NCBI GenBank assembly: GCA_903861235.1
Contig: CAIOTP010000200.1
Span: forward strand, 1 to 13,617
Length of the DNA: 13,617 nt
Direction of reading: 5' to 3'
Source of the DNA: an uncultured bacterium
GTDB taxonomy: Bacteria; Planctomycetota; Phycisphaerae; Phycisphaerales; SM1A02
Positions 5,874 through 12,543 of the stretch are shown piece by piece (position 1 is the first letter of the stretch; each line of letters starts with the position of its first letter). Both the position numbers and the translations under genes were made by a program. Below the pieces are notes generated by a model that saw nothing but the letters and a program-made list of their open reading frames with translations, ran no database searches and was not told where the DNA came from.

Positions 5874-7317
5874 CCGCCACTCCGCCCACCAGCGATCGGG
5901 CCACCTTCCACACCGCCCCGGCGCCCATGGTCACCACGATGTCGCCGCCGCGCACGAAGGCCCGCGTGGCCGCGGTGGCCGCCGCCAGGTCCGGCACCGC
6001 CACCGCGTCGCGTCCCGCGGCCCGGATCCGCTGCGCGACCATCTCGCTGTTCACCAGGCTCCGCTCGGATTCGGGATCACGCACGAAATGGATCGGCGGC
6101 AGGATCACCCGGTCGGCATCCTCGAAGGCCCGGCCGAAGTCCTCGATCAGGTGGCGGGTCCGGCTGTGCTGGTGCGGCTGAAACACGCAGACCAGCCGCT
6201 GGCAGGGGAACGCTTCACGGAAGGCCCGGAGCGTGACGCGGATTTCCGTGGGGTGGTGCCCGTAGTCGTCGAACACGCGGATGGCGCCGGAGGTCGAGGG
6301 CATGCTGCCGACCGACTGCTGCCGTCGGTCCAGGCCGGGGAAGTCCGCCAGCGCCGACTCCACGGCCGCGCGCGCCGCACCCAGGCGAAGGGCCATCACG
6401 CCTGCCGCGGCGCCGTTGAGAGCGTTGTGGGCCCCGATCAGTGCCGGTCGCCACCGGAGCGTCTCCTGTCCGCGGAAGAGCACGCGCACGGTTCCATCAG
6501 CCGCGCGCTCCACGCGGTGCGCGGCTCCGGACTGCGGTCCGAAGGTCTCCACGGCGGCCGTCACCCGATCGCAGACCTGGTCGCGGTGGGCGCCTTCGTG
6601 CGCGATCAGCAGGAACCCGCCCTCGCGGGCAGGTGGAAGCGACCGTGCGAAGTGCGAGAAGCTCTCCACCACCTCGTCCAGGTTCGCGTAGCAGTCCAGG
6701 TGCTCCGCCTCCACATTGTTGATGATCGCCGTGGCGGGTCGCAGGTGGTGGAAGGAGCGGTCGAACTCGCAGGACTCGGTGACCAGCAGGCCGCCGCGCC
6801 CTGCGAAGGGGCCCGCAGGCACGGTGGCGGCACCGGCGCGGGCGTTCCCCCCGAGGGCCCCGCAGGTCGCGCCGGCGATGAAGCCCGGGTCCAGTCCGGC
6901 GCGAACCAGGCACCAGGTCAGCAGGCAGGTGGTCGTGCTTTTGCCGTGCGTCCCGGCCACCGAGACGCCGCTTCGTGCGCCGTGCAGCAGGCCCAGCGTC
7001 TGGGCGTAGGTCCGGATGGTCACGCCTCGGGCGCGGGCAGCGGCGAGCGTGGGGTGATCGTCCTTCGCCGCAGCGGTGGCGATCACCAGGTCGGTCTCCT
7101 GCGGCAGTTCGCCTCCGGTTCCCACCCGGATCCGCACGCCCTCCCGAGCCAGCCGCTCCACGGCCTCTCCGCCCTCGGCGTCCTCGCCGCCGACCACGGC
7201 GCCCGCGGCGCCGAGCAGCCGCGCCAAGCCGCTCATCCCCGTGCCCGCGGCGCCCACCATCCAGACGCGGCGGCCCGCGAACGGGACCGTCGACACGGAT
7301 GCGGACGCGGAGGTCAT
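5863..7317 (-). CDS. murC: UDP-N-acetylmuramate--L-alanine ligase MurC
   Basis: A 484-residue Mur ligase that adds L-Ala to UDP-MurNAc using ATP in the cytoplasm. The N-terminal Rossmann domain has RVWMVGAAGTGMSGLARLL (17-35). The central ATPase domain has the P-loop AGTHGKSTTT (121-130), ESCEFDRSF (181-189), NVEAEHLDCY (201-210) and HNALNGAAA (297-305). The C-terminal domain has DDYGHHPTEI (350-359) and QPHQHSRT (380-387), both typical of MurC and the related Mpl. Context before murB and ddl decides for MurC. The frame is open far upstream, across the divergent regulator gene, but homology begins just after the ATG at 7317. That ATG has no Shine-Dalgarno and a TACGAT hexamer seven bases away, so the mRNA may be leaderless. 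It is the first gene of the seven-gene leftward operon. Confidence 0.95.
   Translation of the reverse strand: MTSASASVSTVPFAGRRVWMVGAAGTGMSGLARLLGAAGAVVGGEDAEGGEAVERLAREGVRIRVGTGGELPQETDLVIATAAAKDDHPTLAAARARGVTIRTYAQTLGLLHGARSGVSVAGTHGKSTTTCLLTWCLVRAGLDPGFIAGATCGALGGNARAGAATVPAGPFAGRGGLLVTESCEFDRSFHHLRPATAIINNVEAEHLDCYANLDEVVESFSHFARSLPPAREGGFLLIAHEGAHRDQVCDRVTAAVETFGPQSGAAHRVERAADGTVRVLFRGQETLRWRPALIGAHNALNGAAAGVMALRLGAARAAVESALADFPGLDRRQQSVGSMPSTSGAIRVFDDYGHHPTEIRVTLRAFREAFPCQRLVCVFQPHQHSRTRHLIEDFGRAFEDADRVILPPIHFVRDPESERSLVNSEMVAQRIRAAGRDAVAVPDLAAATAATRAFVRGGDIVVTMGAGAVWKVARSLVGGVADAG
5880..5883 (-). promoter_or_regulatory. murB ribosome binding site deciding the start
   Basis: On the minus strand GGAG lies six bases before the ATG at 5873, inside the end of murC. 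The alternative ATG at 5858 (Met 6) has no purine-rich stretch at a usable distance. This favours the longer MurB, overlapping murC by 11 bases. Confidence 0.6.
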
Positions 7318-7324
7318 GGAACGG

Positions 7325-7330
7325 ATCGTA
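7325..7330 (-). promoter_or_regulatory. Possible -10 box of the murC operon
   Basis: Minus-strand TACGAT fits the TANNNT core of a -10 element. Seven bases separate it from the murC ATG at 7317, so transcription would begin at or next to the start codon and give a leaderless mRNA. I see no good -35 hexamer 16-18 bases upstream. No Shine-Dalgarno precedes the ATG, which agrees with leaderless initiation. Confidence 0.4.
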
Positions 7331-7445
7331 AGGTCCGTCCCGATCCCGGGCGGGCCTGCATGAAGGGTGGTCTGCGGCACGGGGGTTGCATCGGCAGGGT
7401 CCGGCTGGGACCGTGAAGAAGTCGGGTCGCCACGGCGCCGCCTCG

Positions 7446-7451
7446 TACAAT
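7446..7451 (+). promoter_or_regulatory. Possible -10 box of the regulator-lptFG operon
   Basis: TACAAT matches the -10 consensus at five of six positions and stands out in very GC-rich surroundings. It ends seven bases before the ATG at 7459, the same spacing as the murC box on the other strand, and implies a leaderless transcript. There is no recognisable -35 box about 17 bases upstream and no sigma-54 GG-N10-GC promoter that I could identify. Confidence 0.42.
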
Positions 7452-7458
7452 CCACCGG

Positions 7459-8838
7459 ATGGCCGAAGCGACCGTTCAGGTGAGGGCCCAGGTGCTCGTG
7501 ATCGACGACGAGGTCGAGCACGCCCAGACCATGGCGGACGCCCTTCGCAAGCCGGGCCATGTCTGCACCGTGGTCCACTCCCTGAAGGCCGCCGAGCCCG
7601 AGATCCGCAGCGGCGGCTTCGATGTGGTGGTCACGGACCTGGTCATGGACACCCCCACCGCGGGCCTGGAGGTGCTCCGACTGGCCAGGGAGCATCAGCC
7701 CGACGCGGCGGTGATCCTGGTCACGGCCCATGGCGACGTGCCCACCGCCAAGGCGGCGCTGCAGGGCGGGGCCTACGACTTCATCGAGAAGCCCCTCGAT
7801 GTGGTGGTCTTCCGCAACCTGGTGCAGCGAGCCGCCGAGACGGTCCTGCTGCGGCACCAGAACGCGTCGCTTCGCGGCCAGGTCCAGGCGGCCTACGGGT
7901 TCGAGGGCATCATCGGCGAGTCCGCGGCCATGCGGAAGGTGATCGACACGATCCGGCAGGTCGCGCCCAGCACCATCCCCGTCCTGATCACGGGAGAGAG
8001 CGGCACGGGCAAGGAACTGGTGGCCCAGGCCATCCACAGGCACTCCAAGCGCAGGGAGCGACGCTTCGCCACCTTCAACGCGGCCGGCCAGAGCGAGAGC
8101 CTCCTCGAGGACCAGCTCTTCGGTCATGTCCGCGGCGCGTTCACCGGCGCGGACCGCGACCGCGAGGGCGTGTTCGAGTACGCGGACAAGGGCACGCTCT
8201 TCCTGGACGAGATCGGCGACATGCCGCTGAGCATGCAGCCCAAGCTGCTCCGCGTGCTCGAGACCGGCGAGGTGATCCGCCTGGGCAGCAACGAGCCCCG
8301 CAAGGCGGACGTGCGCTTCATCAGCGCCACCAACCAGGACCTCAAGGCCATGTCGGGGCAGGGGCGATTCCGCCAGGACCTCTACTTCCGCCTCAACGGC
8401 GTGGAGATCCACCTGCCGCCGCTCCGCGAGCGTCGCGAGGACGTCCCCGCCCTGGTGCGCCACGCGGTGGGCCGCTGGTGCGCCGACCTGGGCAAGGGGC
8501 GCATCGAGGTGGGGGATCCCGCCATGATGCGCCTGATCGCCTACGGCTGGCCGGGCAACGTCCGCGAGCTGCTCAACGTGGTCCACCGCATGGTGGTGAC
8601 CGCCTCGGCCGACCGGATCGAGTTGCGCGACGTGCCCCCGGAGATCCGGGAGAGCGAGGGCGATCGGGCCGCCGGCGGCGTGGGCAGCCTGGCGGGCATC
8701 GGCCTGGACCGCCTGGAGCGTGAGGCGATCCGCCAGACCCTGGCCATGACCTCCGGCAACCGCGAGCAGACGGCCGAGCTGCTGGGCATCGGCGAACGCA
8801 CGCTCTACCGCAAGCTGAAGGAGTACGGCCTCCGCTGA
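7459..8838 (+). CDS. Sigma-54-dependent NtrC-family response regulator
   Basis: A 459-residue enhancer-binding activator for RNA polymerase with sigma-54. The receiver domain (about 11-125) has the acidic pair D16/D17, phospho-acceptor D60 (VVTDLVMD), T89 and K111 (IEKP). The AAA+ domain (about 148-375) has Walker A GESGTGKE (179-186), the sigma-54 contact loop GAFTGA (226-231), Walker B GTLFLDEIGD (245-254), FRQDLYFRLN and GWPGNVREL. A Fis-type helix-turn-helix ends the protein (about 420-457: GNREQTAELLGIGERTLYRKLKEYG). All key residues are present, so it should be phosphorylatable and active. No histidine kinase lies in the window. lptF follows after 24 bases, suggesting a shared transcript. 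The ATG at 7459 has no Shine-Dalgarno. A GTG at 7492 after GAGGG would give MLVIDDE, also a normal receiver start. The target genes and signal are unknown. Confidence 0.95.
   Translation: MAEATVQVRAQVLVIDDEVEHAQTMADALRKPGHVCTVVHSLKAAEPEIRSGGFDVVVTDLVMDTPTAGLEVLRLAREHQPDAAVILVTAHGDVPTAKAALQGGAYDFIEKPLDVVVFRNLVQRAAETVLLRHQNASLRGQVQAAYGFEGIIGESAAMRKVIDTIRQVAPSTIPVLITGESGTGKELVAQAIHRHSKRRERRFATFNAAGQSESLLEDQLFGHVRGAFTGADRDREGVFEYADKGTLFLDEIGDMPLSMQPKLLRVLETGEVIRLGSNEPRKADVRFISATNQDLKAMSGQGRFRQDLYFRLNGVEIHLPPLRERREDVPALVRHAVGRWCADLGKGRIEVGDPAMMRLIAYGWPGNVRELLNVVHRMVVTASADRIELRDVPPEIRESEGDRAAGGVGSLAGIGLDRLEREAIRQTLAMTSGNREQTAELLGIGERTLYRKLKEYGLR
7482..7486 (+). promoter_or_regulatory. Ribosome binding site for an alternative regulator start
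   Basis: GAGGG lies five bases before an in-frame GTG at 7492 (codon 12 of the longer form). Starting there gives a receiver domain beginning MLVIDDEVE, as in many response regulators. It competes with the leaderless ATG start at 7459. Sequence alone does not settle which is used. Confidence 0.35.
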
Positions 8839-8862
8839 TCACCCGATCGGCGGCGCCCCGTC

Positions 8863-10470
8863 ATGCCCTGGATCCTCTGGCGGCACCTCACGATCGAGCT
8901 GCTCAAGGTGCTCCTGCTCACCGCCTCGGTGATCGTGGTGGTGGTGGCGTTCGGAGCCGCCATCCGCCCGCTGGCGGACAACTCGCTGGGGCCGGGCAGC
9001 GTGCTGAAGTACGTCTCGCTGGCCATGGTCCCCATGCTGCAGTTCGCGCTGCCCTTCGCGGCGGGCTTCGCGGCCACCATCGTCATGCATCGGTTCGCGG
9101 CGGACAACGAGCTCGTGGCCATGGCGGCCAGCGGCATACGCCATGCCTGGGTGCTGGCCCCACTGGCCGGCCTGGGCGTGCTGCTCCTGGTGCTCATGCT
9201 CTGGCTGGTCAACTCGGTGGTGCCCCGGTTCTGGGGGCTCATGCGCGACACGGTCGCCGCGGACGCCACGGCGGTGCTGGTGGCTGCGGTCGATCGCGGC
9301 GAGGCCCTCGAGATCGGGGACCTCGCCATCTACGCGGACGCGGTCGAGGTGCAGGACGCTCCCCCGGATTCGGGCGCACTCCGCCGTCTGGTGCTCTCGG
9401 GCGTGGCGGCGGTCCAGCGCACGCGGAGCGGTTCGGTCGAGTTCATCGGCGACAGCGCGGTGGTGGATGTCCACCGTCGCGAGGACGCCACCGTGCTCAA
9501 GCTCTCCATGCGGAACGGCACCGGCTTCCGGGCCGACGAGGGCACCGTGGCGTTCATCCCCAGCGCTTCGCCGGACGCCATGGAGGTCGGCCGCGCCACC
9601 GAGCGTGACGCCCGGAGCACGCCCTCGGACGAGCTTCGGCGGGTCCGGGCGGATCTGGATGCCGAACCGCCGGTCCGTCGCTCCATGGAGCGTGCCGCGG
9701 GAATTCTCGAACGGACGGACCTGCTGCAGTGCGCCGAACGCACGCTGGCCGCCGGTCCTCTTCACCTGCAGGACGAGGTGGCCCGACGCCGCTACCGCAT
9801 CGAGGGCGCCAAGCTCCAGGCCGATCGCCTGCTGCCCACGGCCGCGAAGGGGATGGTGGTGCTCACGGAGCTCGATGGCGATCGCCCGCTGCGCCGGGCT
9901 GAATGCGCCCTGGCCACGCTGGCCGCCTCCAGCGCCGGCGAGGGCAGTCGCGTGGACCTGGTGGTCGGCAAGTCCGTGGCCACCGACGTCTCGGGTCCAC
10001 GGCCGCTGGCCACGCGGTGGCCGGACCGGCTCCGCGACCTGCGTCTGGTGGAGTGCCCCTCGCTTCAGCTCGGGGCCGCCTCCAGTCAGGAGCTGCTCGG
10101 TCGTCTGGACACGGTCGCGGGCACCTCGCCCACCACGGCCGCTTCCGTGGCCGCCGAGCTCCGGACCCGCCTGAGACAGGTGGACACCGACATGCACTCC
10201 AACATCGTGCAGCGTCTGGCGCTGGCCGCCGCGGCGCCGCTCGTGCTGCTGCTTGGCGCCACGCTCGCCGCCTGGAAGCGCGAGAGCATGCCCCTGGCGA
10301 TCTACCTGCTCGCCTTCCTGCCGGCGATCCTGAACGTGGTGCTCATCGCGGGTGGCCAGCAGGTCATGCGATCGGGCGCAGTCTCGGTCGGCATGCTCGT
10401 CATGTGGTCGGGCAACCTGGTGCTGGCCGGGCTGCTGCTGCACGCCTTCCGACAGTGGGCGAGGCACTGA
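8863..10470 (+). CDS. lptF: LPS export permease LptF/YjgP family, enlarged periplasmic domain
   Basis: A 535-residue permease of the YjgP/YjgQ family. LptF and LptG form the membrane part of the LptB2FG ABC transporter, which extracts lipopolysaccharide from the inner membrane towards LptC and LptA. Three membrane helices lie near the N-terminus (about 9-31, 45-72, 99-121) and three near the C-terminus (about 449-472, 476-498, 507-527). The cytoplasmic loop between helices 2 and 3 has HRFAADNELVAMAASGI, matching the family's 'r...d.El.al.a.Gis' element, the coupling region that meets the ATPase. Between helices 3 and 4 are about 325 periplasmic residues, near twice the usual size; E. coli LptF is 366 residues in total. 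The start is ATG at 8863 with only a weak ribosome binding site. The stop shares one base with the lptG start. It is paired with lptG and could also be called a generic LptF/G protein. Confidence 0.82.
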   Translation: MPWILWRHLTIELLKVLLLTASVIVVVVAFGAAIRPLADNSLGPGSVLKYVSLAMVPMLQFALPFAAGFAATIVMHRFAADNELVAMAASGIRHAWVLAPLAGLGVLLLVLMLWLVNSVVPRFWGLMRDTVAADATAVLVAAVDRGEALEIGDLAIYADAVEVQDAPPDSGALRRLVLSGVAAVQRTRSGSVEFIGDSAVVDVHRREDATVLKLSMRNGTGFRADEGTVAFIPSASPDAMEVGRATERDARSTPSDELRRVRADLDAEPPVRRSMERAAGILERTDLLQCAERTLAAGPLHLQDEVARRRYRIEGAKLQADRLLPTAAKGMVVLTELDGDRPLRRAECALATLAASSAGEGSRVDLVVGKSVATDVSGPRPLATRWPDRLRDLRLVECPSLQLGAASSQELLGRLDTVAGTSPTTAASVAAELRTRLRQVDTDMHSNIVQRLALAAAAPLVLLLGATLAAWKRESMPLAIYLLAFLPAILNVVLIAGGQQVMRSGAVSVGMLVMWSGNLVLAGLLLHAFRQWARH

Positions 10471-11591
10471 TGGCGATCCTCGACCGACATGTCGTCCACC
10501 GCTTCCTCTGGAACTTCGTGCTGCTCTTCGGCGCCATCTTCCTGTTCGGCATCGCCGTGGACGTGGTGTTGAACACCCCCAGGTTCCTGGAGGCCGCGGA
10601 CGCGGTCGTCTCGCGCGGACAGGCCGGCTCACGCTGGATCGCGCTGCCCCTGGTCCTGCTGGACTTCCACGGGCCCCGGCTCTTCCAGTTCTTCCAGTTC
10701 ATGGTGGGTCTGGTGAGCGTGGGTGCCATGGGATTCACCTTCTCGCAGATGCACCGCGCCCGAGAGCTCACGGCGATCATGGCCGCGGGCATCCGGCTGC
10801 GGAGGCCGGCCATGGCGCTGCTCGCGGCCGCCGGTGCGCTGAACCTGCTCCAGTTGGCCAGTCAGGAATGGGTGCTGCCCGGCCTGGCGCCGCGTCTGAT
10901 CCGAACGCACTCGGATCTCGTGGCCCAGCGTGGCACCGAGTTCCCGGTGCCCCTCACGCGTGACGCCGACGGTCGCCTGCTGCAGGCGGAGAGCTTTGAT
11001 CCGCTCTCCGGCGAGGTGAAGGGTCTGCTCGTGCTCGAGCGGACGGGTGGGCACCAGGCGCGACGCCGCGTCAGCGCGCTCTCCGCCACCTGGGACGCCG
11101 GGCGCGACGCCTGGCTGCTTCGCGACGGGCGTGCCATGGACCTGCCCGATCGCCCGGTGGAAGCTGCGGGCACGGCGGTGGTGGAGCGGCCCGTCGACGC
11201 GGTGGCGACCAATCTGGGGCCCGAGGCCATCATGACGCGGCGATTCCGCATCTATGGCCAGATGCTGTCCACGCCGCGTCTGCTCGAGCTCTGGGATCTG
11301 GGCGGGGGCGAGCGACTGAACGCCGGCCGCCTGCTGGCCGCCCGCGTGATGGGACCCGTCGTCAACCTCCTGGTGCTCGCCGTGGCGATTCCGTTCTTCC
11401 TGCTCCGCGAGCCCAGGGGCCTGCTGCAGCAGAGCCTGCGCGCGGCAGCGTTCGCCGTGCCGGCCAGCATCACCGCCATCACGCTGACCACGCTCCCCAT
11501 GCCGGGGCTCCCGCCCATGCTTGCCGCGGCGCTCCCGGCGGCGGTGCTGCTGCCGATCGCGGTCTTCCGCCTCAGCGCGCTGCGTTCCTGA
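10470..11591 (+). CDS. lptG: LPS export permease LptG/YjgQ family
   Basis: A 373-residue permease, the usual length for LptG and the partner of the preceding LptF. Membrane segments appear at about 11-34, 60-92 (long, perhaps kinked), 112-130, 292-312, 322-342 and 346-368, with a periplasmic domain of about 160 residues between the third and fourth. The cytoplasmic loop FTFSQMHRARELTAIMAAGIRL (89-110) is the family's ATPase-coupling element with the conserved Glu, Ala and Gly. The N-terminus (ILDRHVVHRFLWNF) matches the family start 'il.rYi...fl..f'. I chose the ATG at 10470, which overlaps the lptF stop as TGATG and so should be translationally coupled. Open frame further upstream lies inside lptF. 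The 3' end overlaps the convergent SurA-like gene by 20 bases. The ATPase LptB and the bridge proteins LptC and LptA are not in the window. Confidence 0.85.
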   Translation: MAILDRHVVHRFLWNFVLLFGAIFLFGIAVDVVLNTPRFLEAADAVVSRGQAGSRWIALPLVLLDFHGPRLFQFFQFMVGLVSVGAMGFTFSQMHRARELTAIMAAGIRLRRPAMALLAAAGALNLLQLASQEWVLPGLAPRLIRTHSDLVAQRGTEFPVPLTRDADGRLLQAESFDPLSGEVKGLLVLERTGGHQARRRVSALSATWDAGRDAWLLRDGRAMDLPDRPVEAAGTAVVERPVDAVATNLGPEAIMTRRFRIYGQMLSTPRLLELWDLGGGERLNAGRLLAARVMGPVVNLLVLAVAIPFFLLREPRGLLQQSLRAAAFAVPASITAITLTTLPMPGLPPMLAAALPAAVLLPIAVFRLSALRS

Positions 11592-12519
11592 CCCGCCGCC
11601 ACGCGGCCCGAAGATCCTCGTCCGAGATCACGGCGTCGCGCTGCGCCTCGCGAAGCCCCGACACCAGAGCCTCCATCTGGATTCGCTCCTGAGCCCGCCG
11701 GACGTCCCGCTCCGCGGCGGCCTTCGACTGCGCGGGATCCACGGCCTCCGCCGGCACCTCGCCTTCCATCCGCACCAGCACGTAGCCCTGGTCCACCAGG
11801 ACCGGAGCGCTGGTCCCGCCCGGCGGAAGGTCCCAGAGCGCCTGACGGAAGCCGGCCGGCCAGCTCGGGTCCAGTCGGCTCACGGGGTTGACCAGTCCGC
11901 CCCGCGCAGCGGAGCGGTCGCTGCTCATCGCTGCAGCCACTTCGCCGAAGGGTTCTCCCGCGTCCAGCCGCTTGCGAGCCTCGGCGCACGCCTTCAGGTC
12001 GGGCAACGCCATGATGCGGCATCGCCGCCGGGCCCCATGCGCCGCGTCCATGGCGGCCTCCACCGCCTGAGGTGTCACACGGATCTGGTCCTGCACCAGC
12101 AGGCGAGCCGCCGCGTTTCGGCGCAGCAGTGCGGTCCATCTCCGGTCGCCCAGTCCCTGGGCCGCGCGAAGATCCACCAACAGCCGATCGGCGCGGTCCC
12201 GGTCGTCGCTCAGTCCCGCCAGAAGGTCCCGAGACTCGCGTTCCACCATGGACGCGTCCACGGTCAGGTTCCTCTCACGCAGCAGTCGCTCCAGCTGACG
12301 GTCCAGCAGGACTTCCTCCAGAACCACGGAGCCCGCTCGCTCCGCGAGCAGGGGGCGCAACTCGGCCCACTCGATCACTTCACCGCGCCACGCCACGGGC
12401 GGCCGCTCCGGTGGTGGCGTCACGGTCGGTGCAGGGGTCGGAGCGGGCTCCACGCGTTCGGTCACGGTGCCGCATGCGGCCAGCACCAGCGCCAGGGCGC
12501 TCAGCAGGCGGGAGGTCAT
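11572..12519 (-). CDS. SurA/PpiC-like lipoprotein with degenerate parvulin domain
   Basis: A 315-residue predicted lipoprotein. A short signal peptide ends in a clear lipobox, LVLAACG, with lipidated Cys 16; Gly at +2 would favour outer-membrane sorting by the E. coli Lol rule. A Pro/Thr-rich linker follows (about 25-42). A helical, SurA-N-like region (about 48-160) contains LLDRQLERLL and QIRVTPQAVEAAMD, which is the 'lid.li...a...gi.vtd.ev' pattern. A PpiC/parvulin-like domain (about 162-256) has ARKRLDAGEPFGEVAAAMSS, SAARGGLVNPV and the final GYVLVRMEGE. The usual 'H-I-L' and 'GYHIi' histidines are missing (RCRIM and GYVLV), so it may be a chaperone without isomerase activity. SurA proteins escort outer-membrane proteins across the periplasm. 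The start is 24 bases after the glycosyltransferase-like gene. Its 3' end overlaps lptG. Confidence 0.75.
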   Translation of the reverse strand: MTSRLLSALALVLAACGTVTERVEPAPTPAPTVTPPPERPPVAWRGEVIEWAELRPLLAERAGSVVLEEVLLDRQLERLLRERNLTVDASMVERESRDLLAGLSDDRDRADRLLVDLRAAQGLGDRRWTALLRRNAAARLLVQDQIRVTPQAVEAAMDAAHGARRRCRIMALPDLKACAEARKRLDAGEPFGEVAAAMSSDRSAARGGLVNPVSRLDPSWPAGFRQALWDLPPGGTSAPVLVDQGYVLVRMEGEVPAEAVDPAQSKAAAERDVRRAQERIQMEALVSGLREAQRDAVISDEDLRAAWRRVRNAAR

Positions 12520-12525
12520 GGCCCC

Positions 12526-12531
12526 AGTATG
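12526..12531 (-). promoter_or_regulatory. Possible -10 box before the SurA-like gene
   Basis: Minus-strand CATACT matches four of six -10 positions and ends six bases before the ATG at 12519, with no proper Shine-Dalgarno. The spacing resembles that at murC and the regulator gene, so a leaderless internal transcript is possible. There is no convincing -35 box, and chance is quite possible. Confidence 0.22.
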
Positions 12532-12543
12532 CCTGTTCCAGCT

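Noticed and set aside
5863..7317. Mpl (murein tripeptide ligase) instead of MurC
   Set aside because: Mpl shares the P-loop and DDYGHHPTE motifs, but Mpl is usually alone and not upstream of murB-ddl; context favours MurC.
7318..7458. Riboswitch or attenuator in the divergent region
   Set aside because: Only short GC palindromes such as CCCGGG are visible, no conserved aptamer pattern or terminator, and the apparent leaders are nearly absent.
7318..8586. In-frame upstream extension of murC to 907 codons
   Set aside because: The extension runs antisense through the NtrC-like gene and has no Mur ligase similarity; homology starts right after the ATG at 7317.
8839..10632. A 597-codon open frame on - opposite lptF
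   Set aside because: His/Arg/Gly-rich shadow translation; the + strand encodes six membrane helices and the permease coupling motif.
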